Positions 1 through 6,982 of a stretch of 32,274 bases of DNA are shown in pieces. This stretch comes from Marinosulfonomonas sp. Its GTDB lineage: Bacteria; Pseudomonadota; Alphaproteobacteria; Rhodobacterales; Rhodobacteraceae. The stretch's first letter is position 1; every line of letters begins with the position of its first letter. The notes beneath the pieces are model-generated. The model saw only the letters and a list, made by a program, of their open reading frames with translations. It did not search any database and had not been told where the DNA came from. The stretch is taken from contig JAHRVC010000108.1 of NCBI GenBank assembly GCA_019090885.1, positions 1 through 32,274 of the forward strand, written 5' to 3'. The position numbers and the translations under genes were made by a program.

Positions 1-865
1 TCGGGTTGGTTGCAAACATCGGGTCATCGGCAAGATCAGGCAGGTCCAGCGCGCGGCATAGGCGGCCAAACAGATTGTCATTGCCAGCCGCGACGACGAT
101 AAATCCGTCTTCGCATTCAAACGCCTGATAGGGCACCAGATTGGCATGTGCATTGCCCATGCGTTGCGGTGTATTGCCCGAATAAAGGTAGTTCATGTTC
201 ATGTTGGCGAGCGTGGCAACCTGAACATCCAAAAGCGCCATGTCGATATGTTGGCCAAGCCCGGTTTTTTCACGATGTGCAAGCGCAGCCTGAATCGCGA
301 TTGTCGAATATAGCCCGGTCATCAGGTCAGAAACAGCAACGCCAACCTTTTGCGGGGTTCCGCCTTTTTCGCCGGTAATGCTCATCATTCCGCCAAGCGC
401 CTGAAATACAAAATCATATCCACCGCGTTTGGAATAGGGTCCGGTTTGACCATAGCCTGTGATTGAACAGAATATCAGTCGCGGATTAATCTTGCGCAGA
501 TCCTCATATCCGAGGCCGTATTTTTCAAGCGTGCCAACAAGGAAATTTTCGATAAGGACGTCACTGGTCGCGGCAAGTTTGCGAATGATGTCCTGACCTT
601 CAGCAACGCTGATGTTCACCGCAACCGATTTTTTGCCCCGGTTGGTGCTTAGGTAATAGGCGGCGTCGGTCAGCTCATTCCCGTCGCGGTCTTTCATGAA
701 CGGAGGGCCCGCTGAACGGGTTTCGTCGCCTTTGCCCGGACGCTCGATTTTAATAACTTCCGCCCCAAGGTCCGCAAGAATTTGTGTCGACCAAGGCCCG
801 GCTAGAACCCGGGTCATATCCAAAACCCGCACACCGCTTAAACATCCGTTCATCGTATTTTCCAT
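1..865 (-). CDS. CaiB/BaiF family CoA-transferase, C-terminus cut by window edge
   Basis: This is a class III (family III) CoA-transferase that moves CoA between carboxylic acids. I translated the minus strand directly: about 288 codons are present and the frame is open to the left edge, so roughly the last quarter is missing. The N-terminal Rossmann-like half is clear, with the family pattern V-L-D-M-T-R-V-L-A-G-P near residues 14-24, an A-D-L-G-A-E-V-I-K-I-E-R-P-G stretch at about 31-44, and an I-E-N-F segment near 105-108. The expected catalytic aspartate is D180 in a V-S-D-L-M-T-G context. The ATG at 865 is preceded by a weak GGA; a second in-frame ATG at 853 has a similar site, so the start may be 12 bases shorter. 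It lies downstream of a TetR gene on the same strand but is separated from it by 326 bases. The donor and acceptor acids are unknown. Confidence 0.93.
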   Translation of the reverse strand, partial: MENTMNGCLSGVRVLDMTRVLAGPWSTQILADLGAEVIKIERPGKGDETRSAGPPFMKDRDGNELTDAAYYLSTNRGKKSVAVNISVAEGQDIIRKLAATSDVLIENFLVGTLEKYGLGYEDLRKINPRLIFCSITGYGQTGPYSKRGGYDFVFQALGGMMSITGEKGGTPQKVGVAVSDLMTGLYSTIAIQAALAHREKTGLGQHIDMALLDVQVATLANMNMNYLYSGNTPQRMGNAHANLVPYQAFECEDGFIVVAAGNDNLFGRLCRALDLPDLADDPMFATNP

Positions 866-1191
866 CGTTGTTTTTCCAAATGAAGGCGCGGTTGATGCGC
901 GTTAGAAAGCGCCGTTTTGACTGGGGCGCATGATAAGGCCGTCAAAATACGGCAAGGATAACTTTATCCGCAATAGACGTTGTAGTTAGCTGGTTTACCG
1001 CAGCCTTAGAGTTCCCAATTGAATTGTTGCCGGAGCTTTCTCATTTTGCGGCCACCGCGTCCAGCCCAACAGCTGTGCAACAACCCGCAACCATACATAT
1101 GTGTCAGGGTTTCTGCCCTTGGCCATTTGGTTCTACGGATTGTTGCATTTTGGGGCGACAACATTTCCGCCTTGAACTGCTGCGGCCGGGC
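866..1191. other. 326-base intergenic region with dyad symmetries but no gene
   Basis: No convincing coding sequence is visible here; the short open frames have no good ribosome site or family resemblance. The part nearest the CoA-transferase start (911-969) holds clustered inverted repeats, described separately. In the remainder, about 970-1191, nothing else is recognised. Confidence 0.6.
911..969. promoter_or_regulatory. Cluster of inverted repeats upstream of the CoA-transferase gene (candidate operator)
   Basis: Positions 956-969 form a perfect dyad, GGATAA-CT-TTATCC. Just beside it, CCGTTTTGAC at 912-921 is mirrored by GTCAAAA-TA-CGG at 941-952 with two extra bases. A GCCGT/ACGGC hairpin is also possible at 939-953. 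The cluster lies 46 to 104 bases upstream of the minus-strand ATG at 865, where an operator or promoter would be expected, and the nearest regulator gene is the adjacent TetR. No clear -35/-10 pair was found. Its role as a binding site is inference. Confidence 0.35.
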
Positions 1192-1761
1192 TTAAGTGGC
1201 GTCCTTGTCCGAAAACGTCGCGGCCTGCATTGAAATCAGCCGACCCCGACAGGCATCAATCTGCGCGTCTGTCATATTCTCGCGCAACAGCGATTCACCT
1301 AACGAGTAAGCATAGGCCGTTATCGCCTGAAACTCTGCTTCATCTGCTTCCGTTCCAGCCTCGATCAAAAGGCTGGTGGAAAAGTCGATCCGCTCGCGAT
1401 CAACGCCCTCGACGATGTGGCGTGCAACGGGATCGCGCCGTGCCCAGGCGCGCACAGCCAATTCCAGTTCCGAGGCGTCTTTTGTTGCTTTGGAGCGCGC
1501 AGGAAGTGTTCGCAGCTTGGCCAGCTGATCTGCGGCAGACAGCCTTCTGTCCTTGCTTATTCGGTTCATCAGCCCGCGTGTTTGTGTCTCGCGCCAGCGG
1601 ATCAGGATGGCCTCCAACAGTTCTGCGTGGTTTTTGAAATGCCAGTAAAAACTGCCGCGACTAACGGACATGGATTCCGCCAGCGACTCGATCCTAACCG
1701 CTTCGACACCCTGTGAAAGCAATCGCTGCGTTGCCGCCTGAATCCAGTCGTCACGCGTCAT
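1192..1761 (-). CDS. TetR/AcrR family transcriptional regulator
   Basis: This is a ligand-responsive DNA-binding repressor of the TetR type, 189 residues from the chosen start. The N-terminal helix-turn-helix is plain at about residues 7-46: an I-Q-A-A helix, the R-I-E-S-L-A-E-S-M-S-V-S-R-G-S-F-Y-W-H-F recognition region, then the N-H-A-E-L-L-E segment. The all-helical C-terminal part should hold the effector pocket and dimer surface. The frame continues upstream to ATGs at 1842 and 1845, but that would add a 28-residue tail before the first helix. I prefer the ATG at 1761 because the family normally begins just ahead of this helix, although its ribosome site is weak. It is the only regulator in the window, so it is a reasonable controller of the surrounding catabolic genes, with an acyl-CoA as plausible ligand. 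Which promoters it binds is not shown. Confidence 0.9.
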   Translation of the reverse strand: MTRDDWIQAATQRLLSQGVEAVRIESLAESMSVSRGSFYWHFKNHAELLEAILIRWRETQTRGLMNRISKDRRLSAADQLAKLRTLPARSKATKDASELELAVRAWARRDPVARHIVEGVDRERIDFSTSLLIEAGTEADEAEFQAITAYAYSLGESLLRENMTDAQIDACRGRLISMQAATFSDKDAT

Positions 1762-1793
1762 TCTTTTTCGAGTTGCTTTTTTGCGACGGACAT

Positions 1794-1803
1794 AGGAATT
1801 CCT
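1794..1803. promoter_or_regulatory. AGGAATTCCT palindrome ahead of the TetR gene
   Basis: A perfect ten-base palindrome sits 33 to 42 bases upstream of the preferred TetR start, where an autoregulatory operator would be expected. If the TetR start is really at 1845, the palindrome lies inside the coding region and the idea fails. A ten-base palindrome is short enough to occur by chance. Confidence 0.2.
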
Positions 1804-2008
1804 TAGATATCCGGTTTGGAAGAGACCGAAACAGGCTGCCATCATTTATTGACGAATATGCATCCGTGGTCCAGTTGCATCTGGTTTTTCAGGCCAGATT
1901 GGAGCCAACATCCAGTAAAAACAGAAATGGGAAACCCAAGGTTTCCCCAATGTCCATTATTCGTTATCGCGAGTAAAACGTAAGATAGCTAAGTCTAGCC
2001 ATTTCCGT

Positions 2009-2018
2009 ACACATGTGT
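2009..2018. promoter_or_regulatory. ACACATGTGT palindrome upstream of the flavoprotein gene
   Basis: A perfect ten-base palindrome lies 35 to 44 bases before the GTG start at 2053, in the 291-base space between the divergent TetR and flavoprotein genes. The next flanking pair mismatches, but the outer G2007/C2020 pair matches. It is a candidate operator for the neighbouring TetR protein. No -35/-10 pair could be assigned with confidence. Confidence 0.25.
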
Positions 2019-2040
2019 GCATAAAGCGATGAATTTTTAC

Positions 2041-2045
2041 AGGAG
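2041..2045 (+). promoter_or_regulatory. Ribosome binding site AGGAG that fixes a GTG start
   Basis: AGGAG is followed by a seven-base spacer and GTG at 2053. In-frame upstream candidates, GTG at 2017 and ATG at 2029, have no comparable site, and this motif would lie inside their coding region. Confidence 0.75.
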
Positions 2046-2052
2046 TTTGCCG

Positions 2053-3012
2053 GTGTCAGCAGCCAGAAAGTTATCAAAGCCCAACCAAAATGCCTTAGCA
2101 CCATTGGTGAAAAATATGCGCATGCCAGTCATCGTTGCGCCGATGTTCCAGATATCGGGGCCGGACATGGTTATCGCTTCCTGTCGCGCTGGTGCGATCG
2201 GTAGTTTCCCGGCGGCCGGCGCTCGGAAAATCGAAGATCTGGACGAATGGTGCGACCGGATTATACGCGAGACAAAAGATGCAGCTCCCTGGGCGCTGAA
2301 CCTACTGACGCATCCAAGTTATATTCGCCATGAAGAAGAGTTAGAGATCATCTCTCGCCACCGCCCGCCATTGGTGATTACGGCGCTGGGGTCACCCAAA
2401 GTTGTGATCGATGCGGTGCATGAATACGGCGGCTTGGTTTTTGCCGATGTAGCGCGCCCAAGGCACGCCAAGAAAGCACTGGCCGCCGGGGTTGATGGTC
2501 TGGTCTTGTTATGCGCCGGGGCAGGGGGGCACACCGGCACCTACAGCCCGTTTGCCTTCGTAGATGAAGTGCGCGAGTTCTGGGATGGTCCGATCGTTTT
2601 GTCCGGGGCGATATCCAATGCGCGCAATATTTTGGCAGCCGAGGTTTTGGGAGCAGATTTTGCTTATATGGGCACGCGTTTTCTGGCGGCTAAAGAAAGC
2701 CTTGGAGTGCCGCGGCGCAAAGACATGGTGGTCGAGGCCTGCATGGAAGATATCATTGCAAGTGCGGGTATTTCCGGCGTGTTGGGCAATTGGTTTCGCC
2801 AAAGCCTGGAGGCCGCCGGGGTGACGGATGAAGATCTGCGTGCGACACGCAAAATGAATATGTCAGCCCCGGAAAAATCCAAGCCGTGGAAAGACATCTG
2901 GGGCGCGGGGCATGGGGTAAGCTCGGTAACGTCGATCGAAAGTGTCGCCGAGATCATAGAAAACCTGCGTCGCGACTATATCGATCTGGGTGGTCGTTTC
3001 GGAACATCCTGA
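2053..3012 (+). CDS. Nitronate monooxygenase-like (NPD/2-nitropropane dioxygenase family) flavoprotein, first copy
   Basis: This is an FMN-dependent TIM-barrel oxidoreductase of 319 residues. The barrel opens with M-P-V-I-V-A-P-M-F at about 24-32. The family G-A-G-G-H-T-G motif lies near 156-162, with the conserved histidine at about 160. A G-P-I-V-L-S-G strand and A-D-F-A-Y-M-G-T at about 201-208 form the flavin phosphate site. The family includes nitronate monooxygenases, but also IpdC, a reductase acting on CoA-linked steroid C/D-ring intermediates. In this CoA-rich setting an acyl-CoA substrate is at least as likely as a nitronate. A paralogue at 11545 shares the opening strand and the W-x-D-I-W-G-x-G-x-G region near the C-terminus, and the two genes flank the same minus-strand operon. 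The gene stands alone and ends just before a bidirectional terminator. Confidence 0.9.
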   Translation: MSAARKLSKPNQNALAPLVKNMRMPVIVAPMFQISGPDMVIASCRAGAIGSFPAAGARKIEDLDEWCDRIIRETKDAAPWALNLLTHPSYIRHEEELEIISRHRPPLVITALGSPKVVIDAVHEYGGLVFADVARPRHAKKALAAGVDGLVLLCAGAGGHTGTYSPFAFVDEVREFWDGPIVLSGAISNARNILAAEVLGADFAYMGTRFLAAKESLGVPRRKDMVVEACMEDIIASAGISGVLGNWFRQSLEAAGVTDEDLRATRKMNMSAPEKSKPWKDIWGAGHGVSSVTSIESVAEIIENLRRDYIDLGGRFGTS

Positions 3013-3044
3013 TCCGGACGATGATTTTCGGCAGGGCCAATAAA

Positions 3045-3073
3045 AAACGGCGGGCAATCAATGCCCGCCGTTT
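3045..3073. terminator. Bidirectional intrinsic terminator
   Basis: A perfect 12-base-pair stem (3045-3056 with 3062-3073) closes a five-base loop. On the plus strand it is followed by GTTTTTGTTT. On the minus strand it is followed by a run of six T (3042-3047 read in reverse, partly within the stem). It sits between the convergent ends of the flavoprotein gene (3012) and the dctP-like gene (3095), so it can end both transcripts. Confidence 0.9.
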
Positions 3074-3094
3074 GTTTTTGTTTAGTCCTAGAAC

Positions 3095-4219
3095 CTAGGG
3101 GTAGCTGGCGAAATCAATCTTAGAATAGATTTCTTGATCCAGCAGTTTACCATAGGCTTCTGTATCGGTGCCAATTGGCTCAAGCAAAGCTGTCCACTTT
3201 GTGACCAGCTCAAGATACTTCGCGATCAGAGGCTGCGGGTCGGCAATGCCGTGCTTGGTTTTTGCAATCTCGGCAACTTCCGCAAGGTCCGCAGTACGGA
3301 AAGCGACCATATCTGCCAAGAACTCTGGGCTTGGTTCATGAACGGTTAGGCCCAGTCCAGCGGCTTCTACGAGCACAGTTTGGTCATGCTCGTAGTAGAA
3401 GGACTCGGTGATCGCCATAGCTTCCGGGATGTTGGACATCAGCTGGCTGCGCTGCTCGCCTGAAAGACCTTTCCAGAAAGCAGGGCTGGCAGCGAAGACC
3501 GAACCAGAGTGGTATGTGCCCAGTGGCAGCGTTGTCAGGTGCTTCGTAACTTCGATCAGGCTGTGGCCCTTAAGTGCGCCGATTGGCTGAATAGCAGCCG
3601 AAACGATGCCGTGGCTAAGCGCGTCATACATCTCGCTTGATGGTACGTTAACCGGGGACGCACCAACATGGGTAGCCCAACGATCCCAGGCACTGCCTGC
3701 AGTCCGGATTTTAACGCCCTTCATTTGTTCGACGGTCGTAATCTCTTCGGACGACAGAAGAACGTAAGGTGCAGTCGAAATACCAGTCAACAGAACGATG
3801 CCGGCTTTTTCGAACTCTGCTTTGCAGGGATCACAATGCATCATCGCGAATTCTGTAGAAGCGGCAGCCATTACAAAGTGGTTGTCACCCAACAGCGCCA
3901 TGTCGGCAACCAACTGCGCGTAGGGCAGTTCGGCTGGGAAGTAAGTGAAAGCCAGCAGACCCATTGAGGCAACGCCATCGCGCAGGCCCGACAATGTTGG
4001 TTTGGCACCCAGCAGCGCGCCGCCGCTGAAGTATTTAAAATCGAACGCGTCTGGAAATTCTTTTTCCGTCAGCTCGGCATAGGCAATGTGGCCAAGCGAT
4101 GTTGCGTGCTTGGGCGAAGTCCAGGTGCTAAGTGTTACCCGTTCTTCAGCAACTGCAGGCAGACTTGCGGCAAGAAAGGCCGCTGCCGCTGTCGCTACCA
4201 GTGTTTTACAGATAGTCAT
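3095..4219 (-). CDS. dctP: TRAP transporter periplasmic solute-binding protein, DctP family
   Basis: This is the periplasmic binding protein of a tripartite ATP-independent transporter, which captures a carboxylate and hands it to the membrane subunits. It has 374 residues. A signal peptide covers about 1-24, with cleavage likely after A-V-A. The family pattern M-K-G-V-K-I-R lies at 166-172; R172 is in the position of the arginine that binds the substrate carboxylate in DctP proteins. The S-S-E-M-Y-D-A-L segment that follows it is also typical. I set the start at the ATG at 4219 because GGAGG at 4226-4230 precedes it by six bases and the signal peptide begins there; an earlier in-frame start at 4249 would spoil the signal peptide. 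It is the last gene of the operon, 84 bases after dctM. The ligand is unknown. Confidence 0.94.
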   Translation of the reverse strand: MTICKTLVATAAAAFLAASLPAVAEERVTLSTWTSPKHATSLGHIAYAELTEKEFPDAFDFKYFSGGALLGAKPTLSGLRDGVASMGLLAFTYFPAELPYAQLVADMALLGDNHFVMAAASTEFAMMHCDPCKAEFEKAGIVLLTGISTAPYVLLSSEEITTVEQMKGVKIRTAGSAWDRWATHVGASPVNVPSSEMYDALSHGIVSAAIQPIGALKGHSLIEVTKHLTTLPLGTYHSGSVFAASPAFWKGLSGEQRSQLMSNIPEAMAITESFYYEHDQTVLVEAAGLGLTVHEPSPEFLADMVAFRTADLAEVAEIAKTKHGIADPQPLIAKYLELVTKWTALLEPIGTDTEAYGKLLDQEIYSKIDFASYP

Positions 4220-4283
4220 GTGTTTCCTCCATTTGGATATTGGTCCCATGCTGCGTAAGCACCACAGGGGTTAGTTCGAAATG

Positions 4284-4300
4284 CGCCGGTAGGCCCGGCG
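4284..4300 (-). other. Short hairpin between dctM and dctP
   Basis: CGCCGG (4284-4289) pairs with CCGGCG (4295-4300) around a five-base loop, immediately after the dctM stop. There is no T-run, so it is not a normal terminator. It could be an RNA-processing or stabilising element that lets the binding protein be made in excess of the permease. That role is inference. Confidence 0.35.
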
Positions 4301-4303
4301 GCG

Positions 4304-5611
4304 TTATTGGCCCAGTTCCGGAAGGAACAGGACGATTTCGGGAAAGCCGATCATGAGTCCCAGAACAACTATATCGGACACGATGAACCACAATACGCCT
4401 TTGAAAATTAGGCTGATCGGAATCGCATCTCCGACGATGCCTTTGATAACAAAGACGTTCAACCCCACAGGTGGCGTAATCAGGGCCACTTCAACCAGCT
4501 TACAAACAAGCAAGCCAAACCAGATCAGGCTGATACCGGCCGCGTCAAAAATTGGCAGCAGGATTGGCAAGGTCAGCAGCATGATACCCAGCGGATCAAG
4601 GATCATCCCTAAAAGGATGAAAACTACTGCAGTGCCGAGGACCAGAACCACATAGTTCGCACCAAATTCGATTACCACGGCCGACATTGCGCTGGGAACG
4701 CCGCTAATGGCCAGGAACCGTGTAAACAGGTTGGCGCCGACCGCGATGATAAAAATGGCCGCCGTAGTCTTGGCCGTATCTATCAGCGCAATGCGCGTAA
4801 CATTCCAATTCAGATTCCCGCGAAAGCCTCCGATCACAAAGGACATTGCTGCGCCAGTTGCTCCGGCTTCGGTCGGGGTGAAAATGCCAGCGAAAAGCCC
4901 GCCAAATACGCCCATTATAAGCAAAATAACCGGCCAAGTCTCGGTTAGCGCCATGAACCTGTCCCGGTTAGTGATTTCCTCAACGACAGGTGGGGCCAGT
5001 TTGGGGTCGATCGAGCAACGGATCAGGATGACGGTCGTGTAGCCGAGCATGGTCAAAAGACCGGGAATGATGCCACCAAGGAAAAGCTTGCTGATGCTAA
5101 CCTCGGCAAAGATGCCATATAGGATCAGAATAATACTGGGTGGAATTAGCGAGCCCATCGTGCCGGCAGCGGCGACGACCGATGCGCTGAGGCCCGGGTC
5201 ATATTTCCGTTGCAACATTTCGGGCACCGCAATCCGTCCCATTGCGGCGGCACATGCGACGCTGGAACCGGCAGCAGCAGAAAACAGCGCCGCCCCAACG
5301 ATACTGGAGATTGCCAGACCACCGGGAAGGAACGAAAGCCAGACCCGCGCTGCTTTGAAAATGCCCTTGGTCAACTCGGTCTGGTAACAGATATAGCCCA
5401 TCAGCAGGAACATCGGGATCGAACTAAGCGTCCAATGGGCCGCAAAATCATAAGGGACAGCTGTCAGCAACCCCCAGGCCGCGGTGCCGCCAAGCATGAA
5501 CCAGAACCCAACAAAGGATACCAGTCCCAGCGATACCGCGATCGGGACACGTAGCAGGACGAGGATGATAACGACGGCGATGCCAGTCAGGCCAGTTTGG
5601 AGAAACGACAT
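4304..5611 (-). CDS. dctM: TRAP transporter large permease subunit, DctM family
   Basis: This is the 435-residue channel-forming subunit of the TRAP importer, which uses an ion gradient, usually sodium, to move the bound acid across the inner membrane. The length is normal for the family. About a dozen hydrophobic segments run through the protein. Typical signatures are the L-M-G-Y-I region near 70, the A-A-A-G-S-S-V-A-C-A-A-A-M-G segment at about 111-124, and G-T-M-G-S-L-I-P-P-S at about 150-159. The C-terminal half repeats the pattern with P-T-E-A-G-A and an L-I-T-P-P-V-G-L-N segment. Its ATG overlaps the TGA of dctQ by one base, which indicates translational coupling, and a GAGGAAGG site precedes it. 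It partners the dctQ and dctP products next to it. Confidence 0.95.
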   Translation of the reverse strand: MSFLQTGLTGIAVVIILVLLRVPIAVSLGLVSFVGFWFMLGGTAAWGLLTAVPYDFAAHWTLSSIPMFLLMGYICYQTELTKGIFKAARVWLSFLPGGLAISSIVGAALFSAAAGSSVACAAAMGRIAVPEMLQRKYDPGLSASVVAAAGTMGSLIPPSIILILYGIFAEVSISKLFLGGIIPGLLTMLGYTTVILIRCSIDPKLAPPVVEEITNRDRFMALTETWPVILLIMGVFGGLFAGIFTPTEAGATGAAMSFVIGGFRGNLNWNVTRIALIDTAKTTAAIFIIAVGANLFTRFLAISGVPSAMSAVVIEFGANYVVLVLGTAVVFILLGMILDPLGIMLLTLPILLPIFDAAGISLIWFGLLVCKLVEVALITPPVGLNVFVIKGIVGDAIPISLIFKGVLWFIVSDIVVLGLMIGFPEIVLFLPELGQ

Positions 5612-6144
5612 CAGATACCTTCCTCAGTGGGGACATGGTGTGGATCAGACTTCATATGTGCGTCGGTAAATGGACGCCGAAGCAATTTAAGTATCAGGAC
5701 AATCGTCAGCATTCCGCAACCAATTGGCAGAAAGAAACGCCCCGGCCAAATCGTGACGTTCACGAGGCCCATTGTGTATTCGCCCATCTCATATTTTTCC
5801 ATCGCGTCGATCCCCGACTGAATGGTTAACAGCCCATAATAAATCGCCGAGAAAAGCAACGCCATCAAATCGAGCGTTTTCTTTCCGCTTTGCGGCAGGG
5901 CGGCGTGGATCAGATCAACATCGATGTGTTCATTCTTGGTTTCCACAAACGCCAGCGGCAGGAAAACCAGCCCGACCATGTAATAAAATGACACCAAATC
6001 GACGGTCATCGGCATCGGCTCTGCGATGAACTGACTTAATATCACGTCCAGCGTCACATGAAGCATCATCACCGCTGCAAGAGCAATTGCGATAGCCATG
6101 AGCACTTGAGATATCCGGTCTGTTAGATTGACAAGAAACTGCAT
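5611..6144 (-). CDS. dctQ: TRAP transporter small permease subunit, DctQ family
   Basis: This is the 177-residue four-helix membrane subunit that pairs with DctM. Hydrophobic segments are visible at about 13-35, 45-65, 90-110 and 135-155. The V-E-T-K-N-E-H-I-D-V-D segment at about 62-72 is characteristic of the family, as is the basic end after the last helix. A GGGAGG site lies ahead of the ATG at 6144. It follows the crotonase gene by 24 bases on the same strand, so import and catabolism are probably co-transcribed. Confidence 0.92.
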   Translation of the reverse strand: MQFLVNLTDRISQVLMAIAIALAAVMMLHVTLDVILSQFIAEPMPMTVDLVSFYYMVGLVFLPLAFVETKNEHIDVDLIHAALPQSGKKTLDLMALLFSAIYYGLLTIQSGIDAMEKYEMGEYTMGLVNVTIWPGRFFLPIGCGMLTIVLILKLLRRPFTDAHMKSDPHHVPTEEGI

Positions 6145-6168
6145 CTGATACTCCCTCCCTTTTTGTTC

Positions 6169-6945
6169 TTACAGGCCCTTAAATTCAGGCGCCCTTTTAT
6201 CCAGAAACGCTTGTGCGCCCTCTGCGTGATCCTGGCTTTTGATTACCTGGCCTTGCATCGCCACTTCGCCGTCCAGAAATGTTTCCAACGAGGGTGACTG
6301 GGCTGAGCGCAGCATCCGTTTCGCGGCACCAAATGCGAATGTCGGACCATTGGCAACATCCTCGGCATAGGTTTGCGCTGCGGCGTCAAGTGCATCATCT
6401 GCATGGACATGCGCACAAATTCCAAGATCATGAGCTTCTTTGCCGTCCAGAATTCGGGCGGTGAAATTCAGATCAGCGGTGCGCTGACGGCCGATCAGAT
6501 TATTCAGAAAATAAGCTGCGCCGCCATCCGGGGCCAACCCGATTTTCTTGAACACCAATCCAAATTTTGCTTTTTCAGATGCATGGATCACGTCACAGGC
6601 CAGCGCGATGCTAAGCCCGATGCCAACGGCCGGGCCGCGCACCGCGCAAATCACCGGCTTTTCAACATTGTGGATCGCAAGGATCATCTGATGCGCGCGC
6701 ATCAGGCGCATCTTGTCGCCAAGTATGTCGTCTTTACCCATCGTGGTAATGTCTGCGCCGGCGCAAAACGCACGGCCCTCGGCGCGCAGCAGAACGGCGC
6801 GAACGTCACGATCAAACTGAATATCGCGGAATGCATCCACCAGCTCAAGCCGCATACCCAACGTCAGGGCATTCAGTTTTTCTGGCCGGTTCAAAGTCAC
6901 GGTCGCCAGACCGTTATTCTTATGGACGGTAATTTCTTCGGTCAC
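6169..6945 (-). CDS. Enoyl-CoA hydratase/isomerase (crotonase) family protein, PaaG-like
   Basis: This is a crotonase-fold enzyme of 258 residues that acts on an acyl-CoA. The oxyanion-hole motif A-F-C-A-G-A-D-I lies at about 59-66 and the second oxyanion glycine in G-P-A-V-G-I-G-L at about 104-111. The two glutamates used by classical hydratases are absent: the positions hold about S112 and F132. An aspartate is present at about 140 in A-P-D-G-G, as in PaaG-type isomerases, so a double-bond isomerase or ring-modifying role is more likely than simple hydration. The start is the GTG at 6945, set by AGGAGG four bases upstream; this leaves a clean 37-base gap after the acyl-CoA dehydrogenase gene, whereas the longest reading would overlap it. 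Confidence 0.9.
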   Translation of the reverse strand: MTEEITVHKNNGLATVTLNRPEKLNALTLGMRLELVDAFRDIQFDRDVRAVLLRAEGRAFCAGADITTMGKDDILGDKMRLMRAHQMILAIHNVEKPVICAVRGPAVGIGLSIALACDVIHASEKAKFGLVFKKIGLAPDGGAAYFLNNLIGRQRTADLNFTARILDGKEAHDLGICAHVHADDALDAAAQTYAEDVANGPTFAFGAAKRMLRSAQSPSLETFLDGEVAMQGQVIKSQDHAEGAQAFLDKRAPEFKGL

Positions 6946-6949
6946 GTGC

Positions 6950-6955
6950 CCTCCT
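6950..6955 (-). promoter_or_regulatory. Ribosome binding site AGGAGG that fixes a GTG start
   Basis: Read on the minus strand, AGGAGG is followed by GCAC and then GTG at 6945. The alternative ATG codons further upstream, at 6969 and 7038, have no comparable site and would place the start close to or inside the preceding gene. Confidence 0.75.
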
Positions 6956-6982
6956 CCCAAAGTTGGCATTTGACGATCTTGC

